Assembly (NCBI RefSeq): GCF_048820895.1
Contig: NZ_JBMERQ010000007.1
Span: forward strand, 62,001-126,000
DNA length: 64,000 nt
Reading direction: 5' to 3'
Source of the DNA: Cribrihabitans_A neustonicus
GTDB lineage: Bacteria; Pseudomonadota; Alphaproteobacteria; Rhodobacterales; Rhodobacteraceae
Shown: one piece after another, positions 54,351 through 63,115 of the stretch
Layout of the letters: each line of letters begins with the position of its first letter
Numbering within the stretch: the stretch's first letter is position 1
Notes under the pieces: model-generated
Told to the model about the DNA's origin: nothing
Database searches by the model: none
Seen by the model: the letters and a program-made list of their open reading frames with translations, nothing else
Program-made: the position numbers and the translations under genes

Positions 54351-54845
54351 TCACAGCTGCTTCTGCATCAGCACCAGATCCAGCCACTGATCCCACTTGC
54401 GCCCCGCCTGCGGCACGCGGCCGGCCTCGGCAAATCCCACTGAGGCGTGGAAAGCTATCGCGCCCGGGTTGGCACCGCTGATGCCCGCAACCAGCACATG
54501 CACTTCCTCGCCCCGGGCGACCTCCTCCAGGCAGGCCATCAGCGAGCGCCCTAGCCCGCGCCGCTGTGCAAAGGGCGCGAGCTGGATGCTGTGTTCCCTG
54601 GTGTGGCGGTAACCGCTGCCGCTGCGGAAGGCGCCGTATGTTGCAAAGCCGCAGATCCGGCCTGCGAAATCCGCAACCAGGAACCGCGGCCCGCGCTCCT
54701 CTATGGTTTCAGCGATCTGCTCTGCCGTCTTTTCTTCCGAAGCGAAGGTAATCAGTGTTTCGCGGATCATCCGGTTGGTGATCTCCGCGACCGCTCCGGC
54801 GTCCTCGGGCCGGGCCTGCCTGATGGCGCGCAGCATGGTTGGCAT
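54351..54845 (-). CDS. arsN1: Phosphinothricin/arsinothricin N-acetyltransferase (ArsN1-like GNAT)
   Basis: 164 residues, PAT/bar branch of the GNAT family. Residues about 5-20 (IRQARPEDAGAVAEI) and the acetyl-CoA loop FAQRRGLGRSLM (about 97-108) are typical, and GFAEAGRVPQAGRKWDQWLDLV matches the PAT C-terminus. PAT acetylates the amino group of phosphinothricin; ArsN1 enzymes do the same to arsinothricin and confer resistance. It is the last gene of the operon that carries arsL and arsM, 20 bases after pstB, so self-protection against arsinothricin is the best reading. Which acid is preferred cannot be told from sequence. Confidence 0.82.
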   Translation of the reverse strand: MPTMLRAIRQARPEDAGAVAEITNRMIRETLITFASEEKTAEQIAETIEERGPRFLVADFAGRICGFATYGAFRSGSGYRHTREHSIQLAPFAQRRGLGRSLMACLEEVARGEEVHVLVAGISGANPGAIAFHASVGFAEAGRVPQAGRKWDQWLDLVLMQKQL

Positions 54846-54865
54846 CTTCCTTTCCTCTTCCTGCT

Positions 54866-55708
<843 letters not shown>

Positions 55709-55726
55709 AGGACAAGCTCCCTTGGA

Positions 55727-56587
55727 TCAGCGTCTGGCGCGGGTGGAAAAAAACATCCCGGCCGAGCTGATTAGCAGAAAAAGCGCGATCAGCAGCAGCG
55801 CGGCGGCCGCGGCGCGCGTGTCGCCGCCCGGAATATTCATCGCGAGGTCGTAGATGTGGATCGACAGCACCCGGCCCGGGTCGAGCAGGCTTTCGGGCAT
55901 CCGGTCGGAATAGCCGCTGGTGAACATCAGCGCCGCGGTCTCGGCAAGCGCCCGCCCGCTGCCAAGAAGCAGCACGGTCACGATCTCCGGCGCGCAGGCG
56001 GGGATCAGAATGCGGCAGATGAACCGCGCCTTGCCGGCACCCAGCGCATAGGCGCCACTGCGGTAGCCTGCGGGCAGGAGCCGGAACACTTCCTCGAAGG
56101 CAAAGGCACAGATCGGCAGGATCATTACCGCCAGTGTGAGCCCGCCGGTCAAGAGCGAGGTGCCCAATCCCAGCGCCTGTGCAAAGAAGCTGCTGCCGAA
56201 AAGGCCAAAGGCGATGGAGGGCACGCTGGCAAGCACCAGCATGCTGGCCCGGAACAGCCGCACCGCGCGCGAGCCGGCTGGCAGGTACTCGGTCACGAAG
56301 AGCGCCAGCGCCAAGCTGACCGGCAGCGCTGCAGCAACCGCGACCCCCAGCACCGCCAGAGTCGAGACCAGAATGGGCAACACCCCGCCGGCCCGGCCGG
56401 AATGGCGCGGCGCCTCGGTCAGGTAGGCGGGGCCGAGCTCTCCCAGCCCCTGCAGTGCGATGTCAAACACGATTTTGCCGTAGATCAGGCAGACGGCCGC
56501 GCTCACGGCGTAGAAAACCAGCGCCGTCAGCCGTTCGGCCAGCCTGCGGCCGGGCTTGTGGAGGGGTGGGGCAGCCATCTCAGACAT
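55727..56587 (-). CDS. pstA: Phosphate ABC transporter permease PstA
   Basis: 286 residues, six membrane helices; the PstA EAA-like loop (AYALGAGKARFICRILIPACAPE, core GAGKARFICRILIP) and YSDRMPESLLDP near the end are typical. Forms the channel with PstC. The ATG at 56587 overlaps the pstC stop by 8 bases; an ATG three codons later is possible. Confidence 0.9.
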   Translation of the reverse strand: MSEMAAPPLHKPGRRLAERLTALVFYAVSAAVCLIYGKIVFDIALQGLGELGPAYLTEAPRHSGRAGGVLPILVSTLAVLGVAVAAALPVSLALALFVTEYLPAGSRAVRLFRASMLVLASVPSIAFGLFGSSFFAQALGLGTSLLTGGLTLAVMILPICAFAFEEVFRLLPAGYRSGAYALGAGKARFICRILIPACAPEIVTVLLLGSGRALAETAALMFTSGYSDRMPESLLDPGRVLSIHIYDLAMNIPGGDTRAAAAALLLIALFLLISSAGMFFSTRARR

Positions 56588-57494
56588 CGACCTGCGTGGT
56601 CGGCCCGGCATCGAGGAGGCCGATAGCGAGTGCCATCCCAGTGGCCAGCACAAACAGGATCAGAACACTCAGAAACAGCACAGAGCCGTGCAGCGGTTCG
56701 GCATAGCCCATCTCCAGCGCGACGTTGGCAGTAAGGGTTCGGACCGGATCGAACAGGCCTTGCGGAAGTTCCGCCTTATTGCCGGTCACCATCAGCACCA
56801 CGATGGTCTCGCCCAGGGCCCGCCCGAGCCCCAGCAGCGCCGCCGACAAGACCGCGCGCCGGATGACCACCAGCGCCATCGCAAAACAGGCAAGCCCAGG
56901 CGGTGCGCCCAGCGCCAGCGCGCCGTGCACCAGCGGCCGCGGCAGTTTTGCAAGAGCGGTGTCGATCAGCAGCGCAGTCGTGGGCACAATCATCAGCGCC
57001 AGCACCAGAATGCCGCTGATCAAGGCAAAGCCCGGAGGTGCCACGCGGGCGGCCAGGGGCACCACCTGAGTCAGCCCCCAGAAACCGAGAATCACCGTGG
57101 GCATCGCCGCCATCACGAACAGCCCGCGCCGCAGCGCCGCGGCGGCCAGAAGGGGCAGGAAGAAGTGCATCGCCGCAGCCACGGCTATGCTCACCGGCGC
57201 CGCGATCGCCACCGCCCCGAGTGAGGCCAGCAAGCTGCCGGCGAGCATTGGCTTCAGGTCGAACAGCCCGCGGGTGGGATACCAGTTCGGATCGGTGAGG
57301 AACTGCAGCGGCGGGACCGCCGCGAGAGCCGGCGCCGCGCCGCGCAGGATAACCCAGGCCACCACCAGCACCGCGAGGCAGCCGAAGACAAAGACCGCAG
57401 CAAGCAGGACGTGCAGCAAGCGCTCCTCCAGCGGCACCCGCGCCCTGCCGGCAGGACGCCCGGCCTCTGCCGCATGTGCAGTTCCGGCGTTCAC
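56580..57494 (-). CDS. pstC: Phosphate ABC transporter permease PstC
   Basis: 304 residues, six membrane helices; FLTDPNWYPTRGLFDLKPML after TM1 and ALGRALGETIVVLMVTGN are PstC signatures. The GTG start overlaps the pstS stop by 4 bases (GTGA). Forms the pore with PstA. Confidence 0.92.
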   Translation of the reverse strand: MNAGTAHAAEAGRPAGRARVPLEERLLHVLLAAVFVFGCLAVLVVAWVILRGAAPALAAVPPLQFLTDPNWYPTRGLFDLKPMLAGSLLASLGAVAIAAPVSIAVAAAMHFFLPLLAAAALRRGLFVMAAMPTVILGFWGLTQVVPLAARVAPPGFALISGILVLALMIVPTTALLIDTALAKLPRPLVHGALALGAPPGLACFAMALVVIRRAVLSAALLGLGRALGETIVVLMVTGNKAELPQGLFDPVRTLTANVALEMGYAEPLHGSVLFLSVLILFVLATGMALAIGLLDAGPTTQVDV

Positions 57495-58324
57495 TGGCTG
57501 GCCGGCGTGTAGGACAGATCGCGGATGATGTCACCGACCGCTTCGGACTTGCTGAAGCCCACCAGTTCCTGCAATTCCACCGCTTCCGCACCGGTGGTCA
57601 CCAGGTTAAGCGGGCGCGTCGCCTTGTAGCTGCCATCGCCCACGTTCTCGAGCGTTGCGGGCACATCGCCCAGCGCGATCAGTTTGACCGGCACGCCAAA
57701 GCCGATGTCGACCATCGCCGCCCCGATCGAGACATAGCCTATGCTATCCGGGGTGAGCGACACGGTCTTGATCATCTGCGCATTTTCGGCGGCGACCAGG
57801 TCGCCTTGGATCTGATCCGCGGTGACCCCCAGGAACGTGTTCAGCACCACCGATGTGGCACTGCCCTCGCCCTTGGAGACCACGATGATCTCCCGGTCGG
57901 GTCCGCCCGCCTGCGACCAGTTGGTGAGTTCTCCGGTGAAGATGGCGCGGAGGTCTGCGCGGCTGATCTCTTGCACCGGGTTCTCAGCATGGATCAGCGC
58001 GGCGATGCCGTCGCGGGCAATGACATGTGCGGTCAGATCCGCTTCCGATGGCTTCAGCTCGCGCGAGACCATGGCGATATCGGTCAGCCCCCTGCGCAGA
58101 TCGGCGATGCCCTTGCTGCTGCCGCCGGTTTCGACAAAGATCCGCGCCTTGCCCTCGCCCGCCTCATACAGCTTGCCGATTTCCAGCATCACCGGGGCGA
58201 TGGTGCTGGAGCCTGCAAGGCGGATATCCGGCACGCCCTGCGCACGCCCTTCAGAGCTGCCGAACGCAGCAAACAGTCCGCCAGCCAGAGCCGCGAGGGC
58301 GAACACGCGTCGGGATCTTCTCAT
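57491..58324 (-). CDS. pstS: Phosphate ABC transporter substrate-binding protein PstS
   Basis: 277 residues with a signal peptide (about 1-29, ending GRAQG). PstS-type binding protein: AGSSTIAPVM (about 37-46) and SRELKPSEAD, with GGSSKGIADLRRG as the second oxyanion loop. Phosphate is the default ligand; arsenate, a close mimic, is possible here because the gene lies in an arsenic operon. The start at 58324 has AGGAG upstream. 61 bases separate it from the deacetylase gene before it. Confidence 0.92.
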   Translation of the reverse strand: MRRSRRVFALAALAGGLFAAFGSSEGRAQGVPDIRLAGSSTIAPVMLEIGKLYEAGEGKARIFVETGGSSKGIADLRRGLTDIAMVSRELKPSEADLTAHVIARDGIAALIHAENPVQEISRADLRAIFTGELTNWSQAGGPDREIIVVSKGEGSATSVVLNTFLGVTADQIQGDLVAAENAQMIKTVSLTPDSIGYVSIGAAMVDIGFGVPVKLIALGDVPATLENVGDGSYKATRPLNLVTTGAEAVELQELVGFSKSEAVGDIIRDLSYTPASQ

Positions 58325-58385
58325 TTTGTGTCTCCTGTCAGGTCCTTGCACCCCGCGCCTGCGGGACAATCTTTCACGTTGGGAC

Positions 58386-59552
58386 TTATGCCGCGAGCCG
58401 GCGCGGCAACGCGCCGAGGAAGCTGAGGCAAGCTTGCAGCTGCGCCGCCTCCAGATATTCGCCCGGCTGATGCGCCTGCGCCATCGCGCCCGGCCCGCAG
58501 ATCACTGTGGAGTAGCCTGCCTCCTGGAACAGGCCGGCCTCGCTGCCGAATCCCGCCTGGCTGACCGCGCAGCCGCCGGCGAGTTCCTGCACGAGCGCCT
58601 CCGCTGCGCCGTCCTTTTCGGGGGCAAGGCCCGCCACCCGCGCCTTCACTTCCACGGTGATGCCCGCCTCGGAGCGGATTTTCTGCAGTTCCGCCTGCAG
58701 CGAATTGGTGCGGTCGAGATAGCGCGACAGCCAGCGGTCCATGTCTTCCTCCGGCATCACCCGGATATCGGCAGGAAAGCTGCAGTAGCCCGCGGTGGTA
58801 TTGCCCGACGTGCCGCCCTTGATGCGGCCCGCGTGCAGTGTGGTGTACGGCGGCGAGAACCCGCTCCCCTGCCCCGCGGTCTTGGCCCGTTGCGCGTTTT
58901 CCAGCATCCGGTCCTCCAGCCAGCACACCAGCCGCGCCGCGGCCATGACGGCAGAGACGCCGGTATGGCAGATCGAGCTGTGCACCTCGTAGCCGGTCAC
59001 CCGGGTCATCAGCGACCAGGTGCCCTTGTGCCCGTTCACGATCGACATGCCGGTGGGCTCGCCCACGATCACTGCCTCCGGCGGCGGCAGGTTTCCGGCC
59101 ATATGCGCGATCAGGGGCTGGACGCCGAAGCAACCGATTTCCTCGTCATAGCTGAAGACGATGTGAACCGGGCGTTTCAGGTCCGCAGCCTGGAACTGCG
59201 GCACCATGGCGAGAACCGCTGCGCAGAACCCCTTCATGTCACAGGCGCCGCGGCCCAGGAGACGGCCGCCTTCGCTGCGCAGAGTCCAGGGATCGGCAGA
59301 CCAGTCCTGCCCTTCCGCCGGGACCACATCGGTATGCCCCGACAGCACCACGCCGCCGGGCACGCTGGGGCCGATGGTTGCGATCAGCCCGGCCTTGCTG
59401 CCATCGGCATTCGGCAGCAGCGTGCAGGTGACGCCGTGGTCGGACAGGTAGCTTTGCACAAAACCGATCAGTTCCAGATTGCTGCTCATCGAAACCGTCG
59501 GAAAGGAGACCAGCCTGGCCAGCAGCGCAGTGGCCGTTTCCAGCGGCGTCAT
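58386..59552 (-). CDS. M20 family deacetylase (ArgE/DapE/ACY1-like)
   Basis: 388 residues. Di-zinc amidohydrolase with GHTDVVP (metal His), GRGACDMKG (bridging Asp) and the catalytic Glu pair in YDEEIGC, then a dimerisation domain (about 180-295). By sequence it is close to acetylornithine deacetylase. Its place between the ArsM-like gene and pst in the arsenical operon suggests it removes an N-acetyl group from an arsinothricin precursor or from N-acetyl-arsinothricin. An ordinary ArgE role in arginine synthesis is the alternative. The start at 59552 follows GGGGGCAGGC. Confidence 0.88.
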   Translation of the reverse strand: MTPLETATALLARLVSFPTVSMSSNLELIGFVQSYLSDHGVTCTLLPNADGSKAGLIATIGPSVPGGVVLSGHTDVVPAEGQDWSADPWTLRSEGGRLLGRGACDMKGFCAAVLAMVPQFQAADLKRPVHIVFSYDEEIGCFGVQPLIAHMAGNLPPPEAVIVGEPTGMSIVNGHKGTWSLMTRVTGYEVHSSICHTGVSAVMAAARLVCWLEDRMLENAQRAKTAGQGSGFSPPYTTLHAGRIKGGTSGNTTAGYCSFPADIRVMPEEDMDRWLSRYLDRTNSLQAELQKIRSEAGITVEVKARVAGLAPEKDGAAEALVQELAGGCAVSQAGFGSEAGLFQEAGYSTVICGPGAMAQAHQPGEYLEAAQLQACLSFLGALPRRLAA

Positions 59553-59586
59553 GCCTGCCCCCTGACTGCTGCGGCGTATTCGCGGT

Positions 59587-60648
59587 TCAGCATCCGCAAT
59601 CCCCGCCCGAACAATCGGCGGCCAGCCTGCCGGAACTGCCCAGCGGCGCGCGCCCCTTGGTCTCCGCCACCGGCCGCACCGCGGTCTGGCTGCAGTCGAA
59701 CAGCGCGGCTTCCTCAAGGGGCGGCCGCCCGTAGGCCGGGATAATGGCGAAACTTCCGGCATAGGGCGGGCGCTGCAGAACCGCGGCGGTCTTCGCGCAG
59801 ACCGCGATGCGCACGCCGCGGGGGTAGACATGGCCATCGTCGTCCGCCACCTGCGACCAGGGGCCGAGGTAAACTGCAGCATCGCCCTGCTCCAGGCAGA
59901 CGCCCTTGGTGCCGGTATAGGCGCTGAGCGCAAAGGCGCGCAGCTCGGCCCCTTCGGTGATCACCGCCGGGCGGTCCAGAAGCGGGGTCAGCGTCACCCC
60001 GTGGAAGCCAGCGCGCAGCAGCACGTCCGCGAGCACGTCCTCCTTCGGAAAGTGCCGGCAGAGGTGACCTTCGCACACAATCTGGGAGCCGCTCAGGGGC
60101 TCATCCGGCGCGAGGACCAGTGTTTCAAAGCTGCCGCCTGTCTCCAGCACCCGGGCGCATTCCGCCAGCACCAGGGGCAGCTGGTTCCCCGAGGTGGTAT
60201 TGAGCAGGAAAGGCGCCATGACCTGCCGGAGCGCACCCGTTTGAATCCAGGCCTCCCGGTCCTGCCGCTGCAAAAGTGCCTCTTGGATAGCTAGCATCGA
60301 ACCCGCGTTGGGCAGCCAGGCCAAGAGCGCCTCTTCCAGCGTGAAGAGGTCCGAGGGCAGCCGCTGCGACACCTGCCAGCCCTCCGGCAGGACCAAACCC
60401 TGTGCCGCCGCCGCAGTGGATTGGACCAGCCAGGCGGGCGCGCTGGCGGCGGGCTCCGGACAGCCCTCCAGCGCTGCGGCCGGCACGTCGATCAGAAGGC
60501 GCGGGCCCGGCTTGCACAGCTGCGCCTGCTGCCATTCGGCCACGGTTCCGGCCAAGGCCTGGCCATTCCAGTCCAGCGTCTCGCCGTGGGCCGGCTGTGC
60601 TGCGGCCAGTTTCGCAGCGTTAGCGATCAGTTCATCCAGCTTCTTCAT
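59587..60648 (-). CDS. Degenerate ArsM-like methyltransferase paralogue with Cys-rich tail
   Basis: 353 residues. The C-terminal half aligns by eye with ArsM at 62009-63085: VYLGPWSQVADDDGHVYPRG against the MYKGPWASVRDDAG region, and PPYAGSF against EPYAGQLHF. The middle part (LVLAECARVLETGGSFE) matches the ArsM EIYRVLRPGG segment. But the N-terminal half has no DLGSGSG SAM-binding motif and no YGCG or SNCV cysteine motifs, so it is probably not a working methyltransferase. The end DCSGGDCGC could bind As(III). Possible roles: arsenic carrier, subunit of ArsL or ArsM, or sensor. It starts 29 bases after arsL with AAGGG upstream. Confidence 0.75.
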   Translation of the reverse strand: MKKLDELIANAAKLAAAQPAHGETLDWNGQALAGTVAEWQQAQLCKPGPRLLIDVPAAALEGCPEPAASAPAWLVQSTAAAAQGLVLPEGWQVSQRLPSDLFTLEEALLAWLPNAGSMLAIQEALLQRQDREAWIQTGALRQVMAPFLLNTTSGNQLPLVLAECARVLETGGSFETLVLAPDEPLSGSQIVCEGHLCRHFPKEDVLADVLLRAGFHGVTLTPLLDRPAVITEGAELRAFALSAYTGTKGVCLEQGDAAVYLGPWSQVADDDGHVYPRGVRIAVCAKTAAVLQRPPYAGSFAIIPAYGRPPLEEAALFDCSQTAVRPVAETKGRAPLGSSGRLAADCSGGDCGC

Positions 60649-60677
60649 CGCGGTTCCCTTCTTTCACCGAGCGCGTT

Positions 60678-61949
60678 TCAGCACTTCAGACAGCAGCGCT
60701 TGAACTGGCCTTCCTCCACCGGCGTGACGGAGGCGCGGAACAGCTCGTCCACGCGGGGGTCCGGGTGGAACCAGTCGTAGTGGAATTCCTGCTCCTCCAG
60801 CCGCAGCGCGCGGATGCTGTCGTTCTTCAGCAGCGGCGAGCCCTTGTAGAGATGCAGGCGGGTTTCGTACTGCACGGGGTCGACCGCCTCCTCCATGCCG
60901 GTCTCAGCCAGGAAGTCGTGGAACCTGGGGAAATCTTCCAGCCCGACCCAGGGGTTGAACATGATGAAGGTTGGGTTGAGCGTAATGCCTGACTGCTGCA
61001 CGAGGCGGACCGACTCTTTGAGATCCTCCACCGTGACCTCCTTTCGGACCTGTTGCAGCACCTCCTCCTTGGGAAACTCCAGCGCCGAGGTGATCACGCG
61101 CACGCCGTGCTCGCGCAGCTCCCCCAGCCGGTCGCGGTTTTCCAGGATGTGGTCGACGCGGGTGGTGAAATCGAAGGTGAGCTCCGGGTGGCGCTGATGA
61201 ATACGCGCCAGCGCGTCGAAACTGCGGCGGGTGGCGTTGAAAAATTCGGCATCAATGAAGGTCATGTGCTCCATGCCCTGCTCAACCAGGATGTCAATGT
61301 CCTCGATGATCTGGTCCACATCGCCCAGCAGCACCTTGCCGTCGTAGGCCGAATAGACCGAGCAATAGGTGCATTTGTGGTGGCAGCCACGGGTCAGCTC
61401 CAAGCCGCCGACGACCTTTTCCTCACCCATCAGATTGGTCAGGTGCGGCTGCGGGTATTTCGACAGATGCGGCGCGGCCTGGCGCAGGGGTTTCGCCATG
61501 GTGCCGCGCAGCTTGAGCATCTGCAGCGTCTGCTCGGGCGAGGCGGCGTGGCTGTAGACGTTCACCACCGGCTCCTGGGCGCCTGCCTTGCGGTTCATCA
61601 GCGAGACCAGCGGCACCTCCCATTCGCCGCTCACCACGTGGTCGGCGTAGCGGCCACTCAAGTAAGAGGCGTTGATAGTGGCATATTGCCCGAACATCAC
61701 CTTCTCGGCGGTGCAGCCGGCGGCGTCCAGCTCCTTGGAGAGCTGGATGGCGGAGTTCAGGCTGTCGTAGAGCGGCACCGGAAAGATGATCGTGTCGTAG
61801 GATTTCAGCCGCTCGATGTCGTAGCCCTCGACATAGGCATCAAGGAAGTCGGTGTCGTGGCCGGCATTGCGAAGCGCGGCCAGCCCTGTGAGAGCGTTGA
61901 GCGGCTGGTAGCCGCCTTCGAAAATGGACACGAGAATGGAGGACGGCAT
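60678..61949 (-). CDS. arsL: Radical SAM enzyme of the ArsL type (arsinothricin biosynthesis)
   Basis: 423 residues. N-terminal Rossmann-like part (about 1-140), then the radical-SAM cluster motif CxxxCxxC at Cys189, 193 and 196 (RGCHHKCTYC), and a C-terminus ending RCCLKC (418-423). As I know the literature, ArsL is a non-canonical radical SAM enzyme that moves the 3-amino-3-carboxypropyl group of SAM to As(III), giving hydroxyarsinothricin, and RCCLKC is its As(III)-binding end. Both motifs are intact. The next-but-one function, arsM, lies 59 bases upstream. A B12-type methylase such as PhpK is the main alternative but would not explain RCCLKC. Confidence 0.87.
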   Translation of the reverse strand: MPSSILVSIFEGGYQPLNALTGLAALRNAGHDTDFLDAYVEGYDIERLKSYDTIIFPVPLYDSLNSAIQLSKELDAAGCTAEKVMFGQYATINASYLSGRYADHVVSGEWEVPLVSLMNRKAGAQEPVVNVYSHAASPEQTLQMLKLRGTMAKPLRQAAPHLSKYPQPHLTNLMGEEKVVGGLELTRGCHHKCTYCSVYSAYDGKVLLGDVDQIIEDIDILVEQGMEHMTFIDAEFFNATRRSFDALARIHQRHPELTFDFTTRVDHILENRDRLGELREHGVRVITSALEFPKEEVLQQVRKEVTVEDLKESVRLVQQSGITLNPTFIMFNPWVGLEDFPRFHDFLAETGMEEAVDPVQYETRLHLYKGSPLLKNDSIRALRLEEQEFHYDWFHPDPRVDELFRASVTPVEEGQFKRCCLKC

Positions 61950-62008
61950 GGTCTGAAGTTCCCTTGGCGTGAAATCGATGGCTTAGAAAACGGGGATGCG
62001 CGCAGGCT

Positions 62009-63085
62009 TCAGCTGCAGCAGCTTGCGGCGGGGGCGGGCTTTGCGGGATCGCCGGGGAAATGCAGTTGCCCGGCGTAGGGCTCCTGCCGCAGCCGTTCAG
62101 CCGTGGCTGCATCCACGCGGGTCACTTCCCCGCTGACCAGAAAGGCCCCGGCATCGTCGCGGACCGAAGCCCAGGGGCCTTTGTACATCACCGGGTGCAG
62201 TTCCCGGGTCTGCCCGGTTTCCTGACTGGCGGCCAGCGGTTTGACGGCCGTCACGGTGACCGACTGGAAGGTGACACTGCCGATGGTCTTCTCCGGCACC
62301 GCGGCGCGTTCGGCCACGGTGAGCCCGGTGAAGCCAGCGGCCCGCAGCGCCGCGTAGAAGGCCTGCTCCTGGTAGACGCCCGAATAGCAGCCGACCCACA
62401 GCTCGGGGTCGTCCCGCAGCTCCCGCGGCACCTCCACGTTGGAGACATTGTCCGACAGCGCAATCCGCCCGCCCGGGCGCAGCACCCGGTAGATTTCCTT
62501 CAGCACATTATCTTTGCTGGCCGTGTCCACCAGGTTGATGACGCAGTTCGAGACCACCAGATCCACCGAAGCATCGGCAATTAGCGGGGCGTTCCGGCGC
62601 TGGTCCTGCAGAGCGGCCTGGAGCGCGGCATAATCCTCCAGCCCCTCCAGCCTGCGGCCGGCGACCAGCGATTCCACCTGCTCCAGGTCGCTGGCGAGAT
62701 CGTCGATCGAGCCCCAAGCAAAGCGCAGGGTGTCGAGGCCGGTGGCGGTGGCAAAACCCGCCTGATGGCGGCGCGCCAGGGTGAGCATGTCGCGGTTCAT
62801 GTCGACGCCGATCACCCGGCCCTCAGGGCCCGCAATCTGGGCCAGGACGTAGCAAATCTTGCCGCTGCCGCTGCCAAGATCCAGCACCACGTCGCCTGGC
62901 CGCGCGAAGCGGGCCGGGTTGCCGCAGCCGTAGTCGCGGGCGATGATCTCCGGCGGCACGTTCTTCAACAGTGCCGGGTCGTGATCGTTCATGCGGCAGA
63001 CCTGCGCCGCCTCGGCGCCCATCGCGCCATCGGCGGCGGCAATCCGGTCACTGTAGCCTGTCAAGACGGCCTGCTTGATATCCAT
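62009..63085 (-). CDS. arsM: Arsenite / arsinothricin SAM-methyltransferase ArsM
   Basis: 358 residues. SAM motif DLGSGSGK (69-76) with VIGVDMN (91-97). The four cysteines of ArsM correspond to Cys30 (QVCRMN), Cys54 (DYGCGNP), Cys181 (SNCVINLV) and Cys233 (VGCYSG), so As(III) binding should be intact. The protein ends with CCS. ArsM methylates As(III); in arsinothricin synthesis a paired ArsM methylates hydroxyarsinothricin. The pairing with arsL favours the second role. The ATG at 63085 has GAGAG 6 bases upstream; a TTG two codons before is possible. Confidence 0.9.
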   Translation of the reverse strand: MDIKQAVLTGYSDRIAAADGAMGAEAAQVCRMNDHDPALLKNVPPEIIARDYGCGNPARFARPGDVVLDLGSGSGKICYVLAQIAGPEGRVIGVDMNRDMLTLARRHQAGFATATGLDTLRFAWGSIDDLASDLEQVESLVAGRRLEGLEDYAALQAALQDQRRNAPLIADASVDLVVSNCVINLVDTASKDNVLKEIYRVLRPGGRIALSDNVSNVEVPRELRDDPELWVGCYSGVYQEQAFYAALRAAGFTGLTVAERAAVPEKTIGSVTFQSVTVTAVKPLAASQETGQTRELHPVMYKGPWASVRDDAGAFLVSGEVTRVDAATAERLRQEPYAGQLHFPGDPAKPAPAASCCS

Positions 63086-63115
63086 GGTCAACTCTCGGGA
63101 TTTGGGAAAGGTGGA

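Noticed and set aside
54320..54352. GAGACC...GGTCTC inverted repeat after the acetyltransferase gene as a terminator
   Set aside because: Only a 6-bp stem with a 21-base loop and no T-run.
60678..61949. Arsenosugar radical SAM (ArsS) or P-methylase PhpK
   Set aside because: The terminal RCCLKC, and pairing with arsM and a PAT gene, fit ArsL better. Kept as a lower-ranked alternative until checked by phylogeny.
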